NCBI GenBank assembly: GCA_963669315.1
Contig: OY770021.1
Location: 1,798,001-1,862,000 of the forward strand
Direction: 5' to 3'
DNA from: SZUA-547 sp963669315
GTDB taxonomy: Bacteria > Pseudomonadota > Alphaproteobacteria > Rhodobacterales > Rhodobacteraceae
DNA: 64,000 bases
The translations under genes were made by a program, and so were the position numbers. Numbering within the stretch: position 1 is the stretch's first letter; every line of letters begins with the position of its first letter. The notes beneath the pieces are model-generated. The model searched no databases and was not told the DNA's origin. It saw only the letters and a program-made list of their open reading frames with translations. Below are positions 15,475 through 26,551 of this stretch, in pieces.

Positions 15475-18134
15475 TGAGCGATACGGATAACGGCGACAAC
15501 AAGACCGGCGGCAAGACGCTGACCCTGAAGGGTGGCGAGACCGGGCGCGTGCGCCAGAGTTTCAGCCATGGGCGCAGCAAGTCGGTGGTGGTGGAGAAAA
15601 AGCGCAAACGGGTCTTCACGCCCCGCGATGGCGCGATTCCGGCCGCCAAGCCCGCGGCTGAGACGCCGCCCGCGCAGCAGCCCGCAGCTGACGCGCCCGC
15701 GCCGAAGCAGGCCGAACGGCGCCCCGCGGCGAAGCCGAAGCAGGGCAAGCGTCAAGGCGGACGCGGCGAGATGCTGCGCACTTTGTCGCCAGAGGAGCAC
15801 GCGCGCCGGCTGAAGGCGCTTGAAATCGCCAAGAAGGACGAAAGCGCGCGCCGCAAGCGCGAAGCCGATGAGCGAGCCACCCGCGACGCTGAACTGGATC
15901 GCAAGCGTCAGGAAGCGGAGGCGAAGAAGCGCGAAGAAGAAGCCGCTGAGGCTGCGCGCAAGGCCGCCGCCGAGGAAGAAGCGCGCGAGAAGGCTGAGAA
16001 AGAGGCCGCGCGCGCCCGTCCCGCAGCGCGCGCTGCGCAGGCCAAGACGCGACCTGCGCCTGCGCCGGCTGCTGCAGCTGAAAAGCCCGCCCAGTCCGAA
16101 CGCCGGCCGAAGCCTGCGGCGGCGAAGCCTGCCGCGCCTGCGGCCCCGCTGTCCGATCGACCGTCCCGTGGCAAGCGCAGCGGTCCGGACGATCAGAAAC
16201 GCACCGCTCCGTCGCGCGGCCGTCAGGACAACCGACGCCGGTCGGGCAAACTGACCATCAACCAGGCGCTTTCGGGCGTTGAGGGCGGACGGCAGAAATC
16301 ACTCGCGGCCATGCGCCGGCGTCAGGAGCGTGAGAAGCGTAAGATGATGTCCGGCTCGGCCGAGCGCGAGAAGGTCATCCGCGACGTCAAGATTCCGGAT
16401 GCGATCACGGTGCAGGAGCTGGCCAACCGCATGGCCGAACGCGCCGCAGACGTGATCAAGTCTCTGATGAAGCAGGGTATGATGGCGACCATCAACGAAA
16501 CGCTGGACGCCGACACAGCCGAGCTGATTGTCGAGGAATTCGGGCACCGCGTCGAGCGGGTCTCGGAAGCGGATGTAGAGAACGTGCTCGATATGGTTGA
16601 AGACAAGGACGACGATCTGCAGGCCCGCGCGCCGGTGGTCACGGTCATGGGTCATGTCGACCACGGCAAGACGTCTCTGCTGGACGCGCTGCGCAAGACC
16701 AGCGTCGTCTCTGGCGAGGCGGGCGGGATCACCCAGCATATCGGCGCCTATCAGGTGAAGACCGATAAGGGCGGTGTCGTCACTTTCCTCGATACGCCGG
16801 GCCACGCGGCCTTCACGTCGATGCGCGCACGCGGCGCGCAGGTCACCGATATCGTGATTCTTGTGGTCGCGGCCGACGATTCCGTGATGCCGCAGACGAT
16901 TGAGGCCATCGCCCACGCCAAGGCGGCCGAGGTGCCGATGATCGTGGCGATCAACAAGATCGATCGCCCGGCCGCGAACGTCGATAAAGTGCGGCAGGAG
17001 CTTCTGCAACACGAGGTGTTCGTAGAGGCGTTGGGCGGCGAAGTGCTGGATGTGGAGGTTTCGGCCATCCGCGGCGACGGATTGGACACGCTGCTTGAAA
17101 ATGTCGTCCTGCAGGCCGAACTTCTGGAGTTGAAGGCGAACCCCGACCGCCCCGCCGACGGCGCGGTGATCGAGGCGAAGCTCGATGTTGGCCGGGGTCC
17201 GGTCGCCACCGTTCTGGTGCAGCGTGGAACGCTGAAAACCGGCGACATCTTCGTGGTCGGCGAGCAATGGGGCCGCGTACGCGCGCTGGTCGATGATGCG
17301 GGCGGTCGGGTAAAAGAGGCTGGCCCGTCGGTTCCGGTCGAGGTGCTTGGCCTTCAGGGCACGCCGGAAGCAGGCGATGTGCTGCAGGTTGTCGAGGATG
17401 AGGCCAAGGCGCGCGAGATCGCGGATTATCGCCAGCGCAAGTCCCGCGACAGCGCGGCCGCCGCTGGCGCCCGCGCCACGCTCGACCAATTGCTTGAGCG
17501 GGCGCAGGATGGCGACGTGCCCGAACTTCCGATCGTCGTGAAGTCGGATGTTCAGGGTTCGAACGAAGCGATCGTTCAGGCGGTCGAGAAGATCGGCAAT
17601 GACGACGTGACGGTTCGCGCCCTGCATTCCGGCGTCGGCGCGATCACGGAGTCGGACGTGAACCTCGCTGAGGCGAGCGGCGCGCCGATCATCGGCTTCA
17701 ATGTTCGCGCCAATGCGCCTGCACGCGAGGCGGCGAACCAGAAGGGCGTCGAGATTCGCTACTATTCGGTGATCTACGACCTTGTGGACGATGTGAAGAA
17801 AGCGGCCGAGGGCCTGCTTTCGCCCGAGGTCAAAGAGACCTTTATCGGCTACGCCTCCATCAAGGAGGTCTTCAAGATCACCGGCGTCGGCAAAATCGCG
17901 GGCTGCGAAGTCACCGAGGGCGTCGCGCGCCGCTCGGCCGGCGTCCGCCTGCTGCGCGACAATGTGGTGATCCACGAAGGCACTCTGAAGACGCTGAAGC
18001 GCTTCAAGGATGAGGTCAAAGAGGTCAACGCCGGTCAGGAATGCGGCATGGCCTTTGAGAATTACGAGGATATCCGCGAAGGCGATGTGATCGAGATCTT
18101 CGAGACCGAAGAAATCGAACGCACGCTGGACTGA
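15474..18134 (+). CDS. infB: Translation initiation factor IF-2
   Basis: 886-residue IF-2. The first 280 residues are low-complexity, rich in Ala, Lys, Arg and Glu, with long charged helices (RKREADERATRDAELDRKRQ). The core follows: the N-terminal IF2 subdomain (DAITVQELANRMAERAADVIK), G1 GHVDHGKTSLLD, G3 DTPGHAAF and G4 NKID, then domains II-IV to EIFETEEIERTLD. It brings fMet-tRNA to the 30S subunit in a GTP-dependent way. The start is the ATG that overlaps the ylxR stop. Confidence 0.97.
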   Translation: MSDTDNGDNKTGGKTLTLKGGETGRVRQSFSHGRSKSVVVEKKRKRVFTPRDGAIPAAKPAAETPPAQQPAADAPAPKQAERRPAAKPKQGKRQGGRGEMLRTLSPEEHARRLKALEIAKKDESARRKREADERATRDAELDRKRQEAEAKKREEEAAEAARKAAAEEEAREKAEKEAARARPAARAAQAKTRPAPAPAAAAEKPAQSERRPKPAAAKPAAPAAPLSDRPSRGKRSGPDDQKRTAPSRGRQDNRRRSGKLTINQALSGVEGGRQKSLAAMRRRQEREKRKMMSGSAEREKVIRDVKIPDAITVQELANRMAERAADVIKSLMKQGMMATINETLDADTAELIVEEFGHRVERVSEADVENVLDMVEDKDDDLQARAPVVTVMGHVDHGKTSLLDALRKTSVVSGEAGGITQHIGAYQVKTDKGGVVTFLDTPGHAAFTSMRARGAQVTDIVILVVAADDSVMPQTIEAIAHAKAAEVPMIVAINKIDRPAANVDKVRQELLQHEVFVEALGGEVLDVEVSAIRGDGLDTLLENVVLQAELLELKANPDRPADGAVIEAKLDVGRGPVATVLVQRGTLKTGDIFVVGEQWGRVRALVDDAGGRVKEAGPSVPVEVLGLQGTPEAGDVLQVVEDEAKAREIADYRQRKSRDSAAAAGARATLDQLLERAQDGDVPELPIVVKSDVQGSNEAIVQAVEKIGNDDVTVRALHSGVGAITESDVNLAEASGAPIIGFNVRANAPAREAANQKGVEIRYYSVIYDLVDDVKKAAEGLLSPEVKETFIGYASIKEVFKITGVGKIAGCEVTEGVARRSAGVRLLRDNVVIHEGTLKTLKRFKDEVKEVNAGQECGMAFENYEDIREGDVIEIFETEEIERTLD

Positions 18135-18159
18135 CGCGGGAAAGACTCGGGAACGGACC

Positions 18160-18552
18160 ATGGCCAAACGGTTCAGCGGCGGGTCCGGCGCGTCGCAACG
18201 TCAATTGCGGGTGGGCGAACTGGTCCGCCGCGCCCTGTCCGATTTTTTGGCGCGGGGCGACCTGCACGCGCCGGACCTGTCGGGCATGTCGATCACCGTC
18301 AGCGAGGTGCGCTGCTCGCCGGATCTGAGGATCGCGGATGTGTTCGTGATGCCGCTGGGGGGCGAAGGCGCCAAGGGGATCACCAAGGCGCTGGCGTCGG
18401 CGAAGGGTGAGATCCGGCGCGAAGTGGCGCGGGCGGTAAAGCTGAAATATGCGCCCGATTTCCGGTTTCACCTCGACGAGACCTTCGACCAGATGGACGA
18501 AACGCGCCGGCTACTCAGCGATGAGGTCGTGCGGCGCGATCTCGACGACTGA
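18160..18552 (+). CDS. rbfA: Ribosome-binding factor A
   Basis: 130-residue KH-like RbfA involved in late 30S maturation and cold adaptation. Typical features: RQLRVGELVRRALSDFL near the N-terminus, the KH core (ISVSEVRCSPDLRIADVFV-like, residues 45-65) and KYAPDFRFHLDETFDQMD near the end. It begins 25 nt after infB and is followed 13 nt later by truB. Confidence 0.95.
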   Translation: MAKRFSGGSGASQRQLRVGELVRRALSDFLARGDLHAPDLSGMSITVSEVRCSPDLRIADVFVMPLGGEGAKGITKALASAKGEIRREVARAVKLKYAPDFRFHLDETFDQMDETRRLLSDEVVRRDLDD

Positions 18553-18565
18553 CGGGCGGCGAAAG

Positions 18566-19495
18566 ATGGCGCGTCGAAAAAAGGGCCGTGACGTTCACGG
18601 GTGGCTGGTTGTGGACAAGCCGCTGAGCGTGACCTCGGCGCAGGTCGTGGCCAAGGCGCGCTGGGCGCTGCAGGCGAAAAAGGCGGGGCACGCCGGCACG
18701 CTGGACCCGCAGGCGACCGGGGTGTTGGCCATCGCGTTCGGCGAGGCGACCAAGACCGTGCCTTACATCACCGACGCGCTGAAATGTTATCGCTTTACAG
18801 TGCGTTGGGGACAGGCGACCAATACGGACGACGCCGAAGGCGAGGCGACCGAGACCTCGGACCTGCGGCCCTCGGTAGACGGCATTCGCGCAGCGCTGCC
18901 TGCCTTCACCGGCGACGTCATGCAAGTCCCGCCCAAGTTTTCGGCGGTTAAAGTGGATGGCGAACGGGCTTACGCGCTGGCGCGCAGCGGCGAGGATGTG
19001 GAGTTGGAGGCGCGGCCGCTTTGGGTCGAAAGCCTCGATCTAGTCGAGACACAAGGCGCCGATCATTCGGTATTCGAGATGGTGTGCGGAAAGGGTGGCT
19101 ACGTCCGGTCCATCGCCCGCGATCTGGGCCGATCGCTGGGTTGCCTTGGCCATGTGGTTCAGCTTCGGCGCACATGGTCCGGACCGTTTGAGGAGTCGGA
19201 TGCGATTCCGTTCGAAGTCCTTGACGAATGGCGCGACGACTCGGATGCGGCGTCAAAACTGATGCCGGTCTCCGTCGGGTTGAACGACCTTCCGGCTGTC
19301 GCTGTGACGCAGGCAATGGCTGCGCATCTGAAACAGGGCCGGACCGTGCCCGCTACAGGCGCTGATTTGACCTATGGTGACGAGGCTTGGGCGTCTTTTC
19401 GGGGGGCGCCCGTGGCCATCGGAGTGGTGAAGGCCGGACTATTCCACCCAAGACGAGTGCTAAACTTCGGGGGCGGATCCCAGGCCGACCGTTGA
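18566..19495 (+). CDS. truB: tRNA pseudouridine(55) synthase
   Basis: 309-residue TruB. The catalytic Asp lies in HAGTLDPQATGVLAIAFG, preceded by GWLVVDKPLSVTSAQVV. The KFSAVKVDGERAYALAR and GGYVRSIARDLG motifs follow, then a PUA-like C-terminal region. It makes pseudouridine 55 in the T-loop of tRNAs. The open frame extends back into rbfA, but the ATG at 18566 matches the family N-terminus. Confidence 0.95.
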   Translation: MARRKKGRDVHGWLVVDKPLSVTSAQVVAKARWALQAKKAGHAGTLDPQATGVLAIAFGEATKTVPYITDALKCYRFTVRWGQATNTDDAEGEATETSDLRPSVDGIRAALPAFTGDVMQVPPKFSAVKVDGERAYALARSGEDVELEARPLWVESLDLVETQGADHSVFEMVCGKGGYVRSIARDLGRSLGCLGHVVQLRRTWSGPFEESDAIPFEVLDEWRDDSDAASKLMPVSVGLNDLPAVAVTQAMAAHLKQGRTVPATGADLTYGDEAWASFRGAPVAIGVVKAGLFHPRRVLNFGGGSQADR

Positions 19496-19641
19496 ACGCG
19501 ACCGATTTCTCTGGCCTTTCCTCATTTTCCCAGTATATACGCCCGATCGCCGATATTGGCGTCGCTTACTTCCGCTGACCGTGCTGGACGACATCCCGGC
19601 TCTGGCCTTCGGAAGGGGCTTAACAAGACAAGGAATATACG

Positions 19642-19911
19642 ATGTCGATCACAGTTGAGCGCAAGGAAGCGCTGATCAAGGAATACGCCCTGGCCGAGGG
19701 CGACACCGGATCCCCCGAAGTGCAGGTCGCGATCCTGACCGAGCGGATCCGCAATCTGACCGAGCACTTCAAGACCCACGCGAAGGACAACCATTCTCGC
19801 CGGGGCCTTCTGAAGATGGTCGCGCTGCGCCGCAAGCTTCTTGACTACACCAAGGACAAGGACGAGGCGCGCTACAAGTCGCTGATCGAGCGACTCGGCA
19901 TCCGTCGCTAA
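19642..19911 (+). CDS. rpsO: 30S ribosomal protein uS15
   Basis: 89-residue S15 of standard length (SPEVQVAILTERIRNLTEHF, then DNHSRRGLLKMVALRRKLLDY). It binds the central domain of 16S rRNA. The 146-bp gap before it holds small hairpins (GCCTTCGGAAGGGGC near 19610) that might serve S15 autoregulation, but no convincing promoter. It is followed by a terminator-like stem and then pnp, the same order as in E. coli. Confidence 0.97.
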   Translation: MSITVERKEALIKEYALAEGDTGSPEVQVAILTERIRNLTEHFKTHAKDNHSRRGLLKMVALRRKLLDYTKDKDEARYKSLIERLGIRR

Positions 19912-19922
19912 GAACTTCGCTT

Positions 19923-19946
19923 GCGCGCCCCTTTTGGGCGCGCTTT
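19923..19946 (+). terminator. Terminator-like hairpin after rpsO
   Basis: GCGCGCCC (19923-19930), loop CTTTT, GGGCGCGC (19936-19943) and a short TTT. A strong 8-bp GC stem with a weak T-tract 12 nt after the rpsO stop, so partial readthrough into pnp is plausible. Confidence 0.6.
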
Positions 19947-19952
19947 GCACTT

Positions 19953-20078
19953 CCGGGGCCATGGCGCGCCCCGGTTTCGCGATTCTGAGATATGCGAAAC
20001 CAAAGCGCCGATACGACCACGTGCGTTCGCCGCCGGCTCCGGGCGGGCGCTTGAGGATAGGAAAGGCGGAGCCCGCCC
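19953..20078 (+). ncRNA. Structured pnp leader with three stems
   Basis: Three stems lie in the 237-nt rpsO-pnp gap: CCGGGGC (19953-19959) with GCCCCGG (19968-19974); GGTTTCGC (19973-19980) with GCGAAACC (19994-20001); and GGGCGGGC (20041-20048) with GCCCGCCC (20071-20078). The first two share two bases, so they could compete. In E. coli the pnp leader hairpin is cut by RNase III and then degraded by PNPase for autoregulation. The arrangement here is compatible with the same logic, which is inference. Confidence 0.5.
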
Positions 20079-20148
20079 TGCTTCAAAGGTGAAGAGGGCG
20101 ACGTGCGGATCAGGCCAGGGGGCCGATTCGCTTCAGATAGGAAACGAA

Positions 20149-22269
<2,121 letters not shown>

Positions 22270-22295
22270 GCGCCTGATCTGTTTCCGCGCAAATT

Positions 22296-22325
22296 AAGGG
22301 CCCCTTCGCGGGGCCCTTTACTTTC
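22296..22325 (+). terminator. Intrinsic terminator after pnp
   Basis: AAGGGCCCC (22296-22304), loop TTCGC, GGGGCCCTT (22310-22318), then TTACTTT. A 9-bp stem that closes the rpsO-pnp unit. Confidence 0.8.
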
Positions 22326-22380
22326 ATTGGCGCTTCGGTTGGGCCCTGGCGCTCGACCGTTATCCAGATAGGCTGACGAA

Positions 22381-23262
22381 ATGGCCGACTTGTCGCTCAG
22401 CAAGGACACGACGCGCGCCGGGATCCTGTTCATGTGCGTGACATCGGTCGTGTTTGCGATTCAGGACGGGCTTTCGACCGCGCTGGTGCAAAACCACTCA
22501 CCCATCTTCGTGGTGATGATCCGGTTCTGGGTGTTCGCGGTCTTTGTCATTGCGCTGGCGGCGCGGCGACCGGGCGGAGTGCGCGCCGCGGCCCGCACCA
22601 AGCGCCCGATCTTGCAGATCTCGCGAGGCCTGTTGCTGGCGCTGGAGATCTGCGTGACCGTCAAGGGGTTCCAGCTTCTCGGTTTGGTGGAGACGCATGC
22701 GATTTTCGCCATCTATCCGATGGTGATCGCGATGCTGGCTGGCCCGATGCTGGGAGAACGCGTCGACTGGCGGCTTTGGCTCGCTATCGGGGTGGGCTTT
22801 GTGGGCGTTATAGTCATTCTTCGGCCCGGCGCCGGCGTATTCGACGTGAACGCGCTGATCCCGTTCGCCGCCGCCGTCCTGTTCGCGCTCTACGGCTTGC
22901 TTACCCGACTGGCGAACCGGGCGGATGGCGCGAATGTCAGCTTTTTCTACACAGGTGTCGCGGCCGCTGTAGGGATGACCCTGATCGGGCCGTTCTACGC
23001 CAGCTGGCTGAACGCGATGGAGTGGGCGTTGCTGGCGACGCTCTGCGTCACCGGGCTAATCGCCCACTATCTGATGATCCGCGCGTTTGAGGCGGCGGAA
23101 GCGGCTGTACTGCAACCCTTCGCCTATCTGCAGCTGGTCGCCGCCGCCTCCATCGGCGTGTTCGTTTTTGGCGAAGGGATCGATGTCCCAACCATTGCCG
23201 GAACAGCACTGATCGTGGCGGCGGGAATCTTCACCGCCGCGCAATCCCGCCGGGCCCGTTAG
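22381..23262 (+). CDS. EamA/DMT-family transporter
   Basis: 293-residue inner-membrane protein with about ten hydrophobic segments arranged as two EamA repeats (the second from about residue 150, VNALIPFAAAVLFALYGLLTRLA). DMT proteins export amino acids, nucleosides or other metabolites; the substrate cannot be read from sequence. It stands alone after the pnp terminator and is convergent with fabI (6-nt gap). Confidence 0.85.
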   Translation: MADLSLSKDTTRAGILFMCVTSVVFAIQDGLSTALVQNHSPIFVVMIRFWVFAVFVIALAARRPGGVRAAARTKRPILQISRGLLLALEICVTVKGFQLLGLVETHAIFAIYPMVIAMLAGPMLGERVDWRLWLAIGVGFVGVIVILRPGAGVFDVNALIPFAAAVLFALYGLLTRLANRADGANVSFFYTGVAAAVGMTLIGPFYASWLNAMEWALLATLCVTGLIAHYLMIRAFEAAEAAVLQPFAYLQLVAAASIGVFVFGEGIDVPTIAGTALIVAAGIFTAAQSRRAR

Positions 23263-23268
23263 GCGCGC

Positions 23269-24081
23269 CTAGCTGCTGGTCTTCTGCAATTTTTCAAGCC
23301 GCGCCATGCCGATGGCGTGGTAGCCGCCATCGACGAAGGTGACCTCGCCGGTGGTCGAAGCGCCAAGGTCCGACAGAAGGTAAAGCGCCGCGCCGCCGAC
23401 ATGCTCAAGCGCCGCGTTTTTGCGCAGCGGAGCGTTTTCTTCAGTGGTGTTATACACGCGACGCGCGCCGCCGATTGCGGAGCCCGCCAGCGTCCGCATC
23501 GGGCCGGGGCTGATCGCGTTCACGCGAATCCCGTCCGGGCCAAGATCGTTGGCCAGATAGCGCACGCTCGCCTCCAGCGCGGCCTTGGCGACTCCCATCA
23601 CATTGTAGTTTGGCATCACCCGCTGCGCGCCCAGATAGGTCAGCGTGATGATGGAGCCGCCATCGGTCATCAGCGGCGCGACGCGGCGGGAAAGATCAAC
23701 CAGTGAGTAGCAGGAGATCTCCATCGATCTCAGAAAGTTGTCGCGGCTGGTGTCGGCGTAGCGACCGGTCAGCTCCTCCTTGTCCGAGTAGGCGATGGCG
23801 TGGACGAGGAAGTCCATCTTTCCCCAATCTCGGGCGAGAGTGTCGCAAATTTCATCCAGACTGGCTGAATCGGTGACGTCGGCGGGCAGAAGGTGGGTCG
23901 CGCCGACGCTTTCGGCCAGCGGCTGAACCCGTTTTCCAAAAGCCTCTCCTTGATAGGTGAACGCCAACTCGGCGCCTTGTTCGTGCAACGCTTTCGCGAT
24001 GCCCCAGGCGATGGAGTGGTTGTTGGCCACGCCCATCACCAGCCCGCGTTTTCCGCTCATCAATCCGGTCATGGCGTTCAC
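23269..24081 (-). CDS. fabI: Enoyl-ACP reductase (NADH), FabI
   Basis: 270-residue short-chain-dehydrogenase-fold reductase that completes each elongation cycle of fatty acid synthesis. The FabI-type nucleotide site GVANNHSIAWGIAKAL and the catalytic Tyr-X6-Lys (YNVMGVAK) are present. The GTG at 24081 overlaps the fabB stop; ATGs 9 and 21 nt downstream are alternatives. It forms an operon fabA-fabB-fabI on the minus strand. FabI is the triclosan/isoniazid-class target, but no resistance change can be judged here. Confidence 0.93.
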   Translation of the reverse strand: MNAMTGLMSGKRGLVMGVANNHSIAWGIAKALHEQGAELAFTYQGEAFGKRVQPLAESVGATHLLPADVTDSASLDEICDTLARDWGKMDFLVHAIAYSDKEELTGRYADTSRDNFLRSMEISCYSLVDLSRRVAPLMTDGGSIITLTYLGAQRVMPNYNVMGVAKAALEASVRYLANDLGPDGIRVNAISPGPMRTLAGSAIGGARRVYNTTEENAPLRKNAALEHVGGAALYLLSDLGASTTGEVTFVDGGYHAIGMARLEKLQKTSS

Positions 24082-25301
24082 CCGTGATAGCGGCTGAGCG
24101 CGAGGGTCGCGTTCGTTCCGCCAAAGCCGAAGGAATTGGAGATCACGGTATCAAGCCCGGCGTTATCGACGCGGGTGGTCGCAATCTCATCGGGTCGGAT
24201 CGCCGGATCAAGCTCATCCACATTGGCGGAGGCGGCGATGAAGTCGCCCTGCATCATCAGCAGGCAGTAGATCGACTCCTGCACGCCGGTGGCGCCCAGC
24301 GAGTGCCCGGTCAGCGATTTGGTGGAGCTGATCGGCGCATGGCTTTCACCAAAGACGCGGCGCACGGCCTCCACCTCAGTCACGTCGCCCGCGGGGGTCG
24401 AGGTGCCGTGAGCGTTAATGTAGTCGACCGTGCGGTCGCCCAGGGTCGAGATCGCAAGGTTCATGCAACGCTCCGCCCCCTCGCCGGATGGCGCGACCAT
24501 GTCATAGCCGTCCGATGTGGCGCCGTAGCCGGTGACCTCGGCGTAGATCTTCGCGCCGCGGGCCTTGGCGTGCTCCAGTTCCTCCAACACCACGACGCCG
24601 CCGCCGCCGGCGATGACAAACCCGTCGCGGCTCGATGAAAATGCGCGCGAGGCGGTCTCCGGCGTGTCATTGTATTTCGAGCTCATCGCGCCCATCGCGT
24701 CGAACAGGCAGGACAGGGTCCAGTCCAGCTCCTCCCCGCCGCCCGCGAAGACGATGTCCTGCTTGCCCCATTGGATCAGCTCCGTCCCGTTGCCGATGCA
24801 ATGGGCGGAGGTCGAGCAGGCGGAAGTGATGGAGTAGTTCACGCCCTTGATCTTGAAGGGCGTCGCCAGACAGGCCGAATTTGTCGAGGACATGCCGCGC
24901 GTGACCATGAAGGGGCCCATCCGCTTTGGGGCCCCCTTTTCGATGACGATCTTGTGGGCCTGAAACAGGTTCTTGGTGGACGGACCGCCCGAGCCCATCA
25001 CGATGCCGGTGCGATCGTTGGAGATATCGCCGCCTTCCAGACCGGAATCGGCGATCGCCTGCTCCATGGCGATGAAGTTATAGGCCGCGCCTTCGCCCAT
25101 GAAGCGCATCTGGCGCTTGTCCACATGGGCGGTGACGTCGATGTCGGGGCGCCCGTGCACCTGGCTTCGAAAGCCGTGCTTGGCGTAATCCTCGGCGAAA
25201 CTGATGCCGGATTTTCCCTCGCGCAGGCTGGCGTTCACCTCCTGCGCGTTGGTTCCGATCGACGAAACGATGCCGATGCCGGTAACAACCACACGTCGCA
25301 T
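24078..25301 (-). CDS. fabB: Beta-ketoacyl-ACP synthase I, FabB
   Basis: 407-residue condensing enzyme. Catalytic Cys162 lies in ITSACSTSAHC, with the two active-site His in NAHGTSTPAGD and SLTGHSLGATG. Pairing with fabA marks it as FabB, the synthase needed for unsaturated fatty acids. A clear AGGAGG site precedes the ATG at 25301. fabA ends 71 nt upstream and fabI overlaps the stop. Confidence 0.94.
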   Translation of the reverse strand: MRRVVVTGIGIVSSIGTNAQEVNASLREGKSGISFAEDYAKHGFRSQVHGRPDIDVTAHVDKRQMRFMGEGAAYNFIAMEQAIADSGLEGGDISNDRTGIVMGSGGPSTKNLFQAHKIVIEKGAPKRMGPFMVTRGMSSTNSACLATPFKIKGVNYSITSACSTSAHCIGNGTELIQWGKQDIVFAGGGEELDWTLSCLFDAMGAMSSKYNDTPETASRAFSSSRDGFVIAGGGGVVVLEELEHAKARGAKIYAEVTGYGATSDGYDMVAPSGEGAERCMNLAISTLGDRTVDYINAHGTSTPAGDVTEVEAVRRVFGESHAPISSTKSLTGHSLGATGVQESIYCLLMMQGDFIAASANVDELDPAIRPDEIATTRVDNAGLDTVISNSFGFGGTNATLALSRYHG

Positions 25302-25372
25302 CCGGTCCTCCTAACTTTGTCGTGTCTTGAGCGTTCAAATAGGAGCTGGATGGCGAAACGCCACCCGCTATC

Positions 25373-25879
25373 TCAGTCTTGGAACAGGCCGACCTGCATT
25401 CTGGTCGTTGTGTAGATTGGCGTTCCGTCCGCCTCCATGATCCCGTCGGCGAGGCCCATCTTCAGTTTCCTGTCGATGACGCGGGTCATGTTCACGGTAT
25501 AGCGCACCTGTTTCACATCGGGGATGACCATGCCGGTGAACTTGACCTCTCCGACGCCAAGCGCCCGGCCGCGGCCCGGCATGCCAAGCCAACCGAGGAA
25601 AAAGCCGGTCAACTGCCATAGCGCGTCAACGCCCAGACAACCCGGCATCACCGGATCACCTAGGAAATGGCATTTGAAGAACCAGAGGTCGGGGTTGATA
25701 TCGAACTCCGCCACAACCTGACCTTTGCCATTCGGGCCGCCATCGGCGGTGATCGACGTGACGCGATCCGCCATCAGCATCGGTGGCGCAGGAAGCTGCG
25801 CGTTGCCGGGACCGAACAGTTCGCCCCGCCCGCACGCCAGCAAGTCTTCATAGTCATAGCTGGACTTGCGTTCCGCCAT
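25373..25879 (-). CDS. fabA: 3-hydroxydecanoyl-ACP dehydratase/isomerase, FabA
   Basis: 168-residue hotdog-fold dehydratase. Catalytic His71 (FKCHFLGDPVMPGCLG) and Asp85 (GVDALWQL) are present. It introduces the cis double bond at C10 in anaerobic unsaturated fatty acid synthesis, and is the first gene of the fabA-fabB-fabI unit. The leader contains a CGCGGG/CCCGCG stem (25920-25939). It is divergent from the Irr-like regulator, a pairing common in this order. Confidence 0.94.
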   Translation of the reverse strand: MAERKSSYDYEDLLACGRGELFGPGNAQLPAPPMLMADRVTSITADGGPNGKGQVVAEFDINPDLWFFKCHFLGDPVMPGCLGVDALWQLTGFFLGWLGMPGRGRALGVGEVKFTGMVIPDVKQVRYTVNMTRVIDRKLKMGLADGIMEADGTPIYTTTRMQVGLFQD

Positions 25880-26092
25880 ACACTCCCCCGTACTTTTTTG
25901 CTTGCGCTACAAGCCGCATCGCGGGTCGAAAAGCCCGCGTTCTTCATCATCCGTTTCTGCGTAGCATCGAGATGCGCCGCGCACAAGCGGCCCGACCTTC
26001 AGCCCGCGCCGCTGGGGTGATCCGCCGCGCCTTCAATGACGAATGCGCTCTTGCATTGCCAAAATGGCGCTGATTTGCAAAAACTTGAGGCC

Positions 26093-26530
26093 ATGAGCGC
26101 TTTGGACGATCCGAATGCAACACCTGAGAACCGCGCTGAGCGCTGGCTTCTGGCGGCCGGTTTACGCCCGACGCGCCAGCGCAGGGCTTTGGCCGCGCTG
26201 CTGATCGGCGACGGCCAGCATCGGCATGTCACTGCCGAGAGCCTTTACGAGGCGTCGTGCGGGGCACAGGCTGGCGTATCGCTGGCGACGGTCTATAACA
26301 CGCTCAGAGCCTTCACGGACGCCGGGCTGCTGAAGGAAATCGGGGTCGAAGGGCCGCGGAGCTATTTCGACACGAGAACCGAGGATCATCCGCATTTCTT
26401 CTGTGAAGAAGACGGGACGATGTCCGACGCGCCGATCGACTCCGTCGTGATCTCGGAATTGCCGGCGCCGCCCGATGGGACGGAAATCGCCAGCGTCGAT
26501 GTGGTGGTCAGGCTGCGCCGCAAAAGCTGA
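26093..26530 (+). CDS. irr: Fur-family iron response regulator (Irr-like)
   Basis: 145-residue Fur-family repressor (up to 164 if the ATG at 26036 is used). The winged helix has LRPTRQRRALAALLIGDGQHRHVTAESLY and VSLATVYNTLRAFTDAGLLKEI; the metal/haem region has EDHPHFFCEEDG, where typical Irr proteins have an HHH run. Irr senses haem availability and controls iron and haem genes in alphaproteobacteria. The ribosome site does not settle the start: GAGG is only 2 nt before the ATG at 26093. No Irr box was found in the 213-bp intergenic region. Confidence 0.8.
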   Translation: MSALDDPNATPENRAERWLLAAGLRPTRQRRALAALLIGDGQHRHVTAESLYEASCGAQAGVSLATVYNTLRAFTDAGLLKEIGVEGPRSYFDTRTEDHPHFFCEEDGTMSDAPIDSVVISELPAPPDGTEIASVDVVVRLRRKS

Positions 26531-26551
26531 GGCGCGCCGCGAAATCTGCCG

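Noticed and set aside
12771..15800. 1009-codon open frame on minus across rimP-nusA-ylxR
   Set aside because: Antisense shadow of confirmed genes in GC-rich DNA; composition is His/Leu/Arg-rich and no domain is seen. The same holds for long antisense frames across infB, pnp, dnaA and regB.
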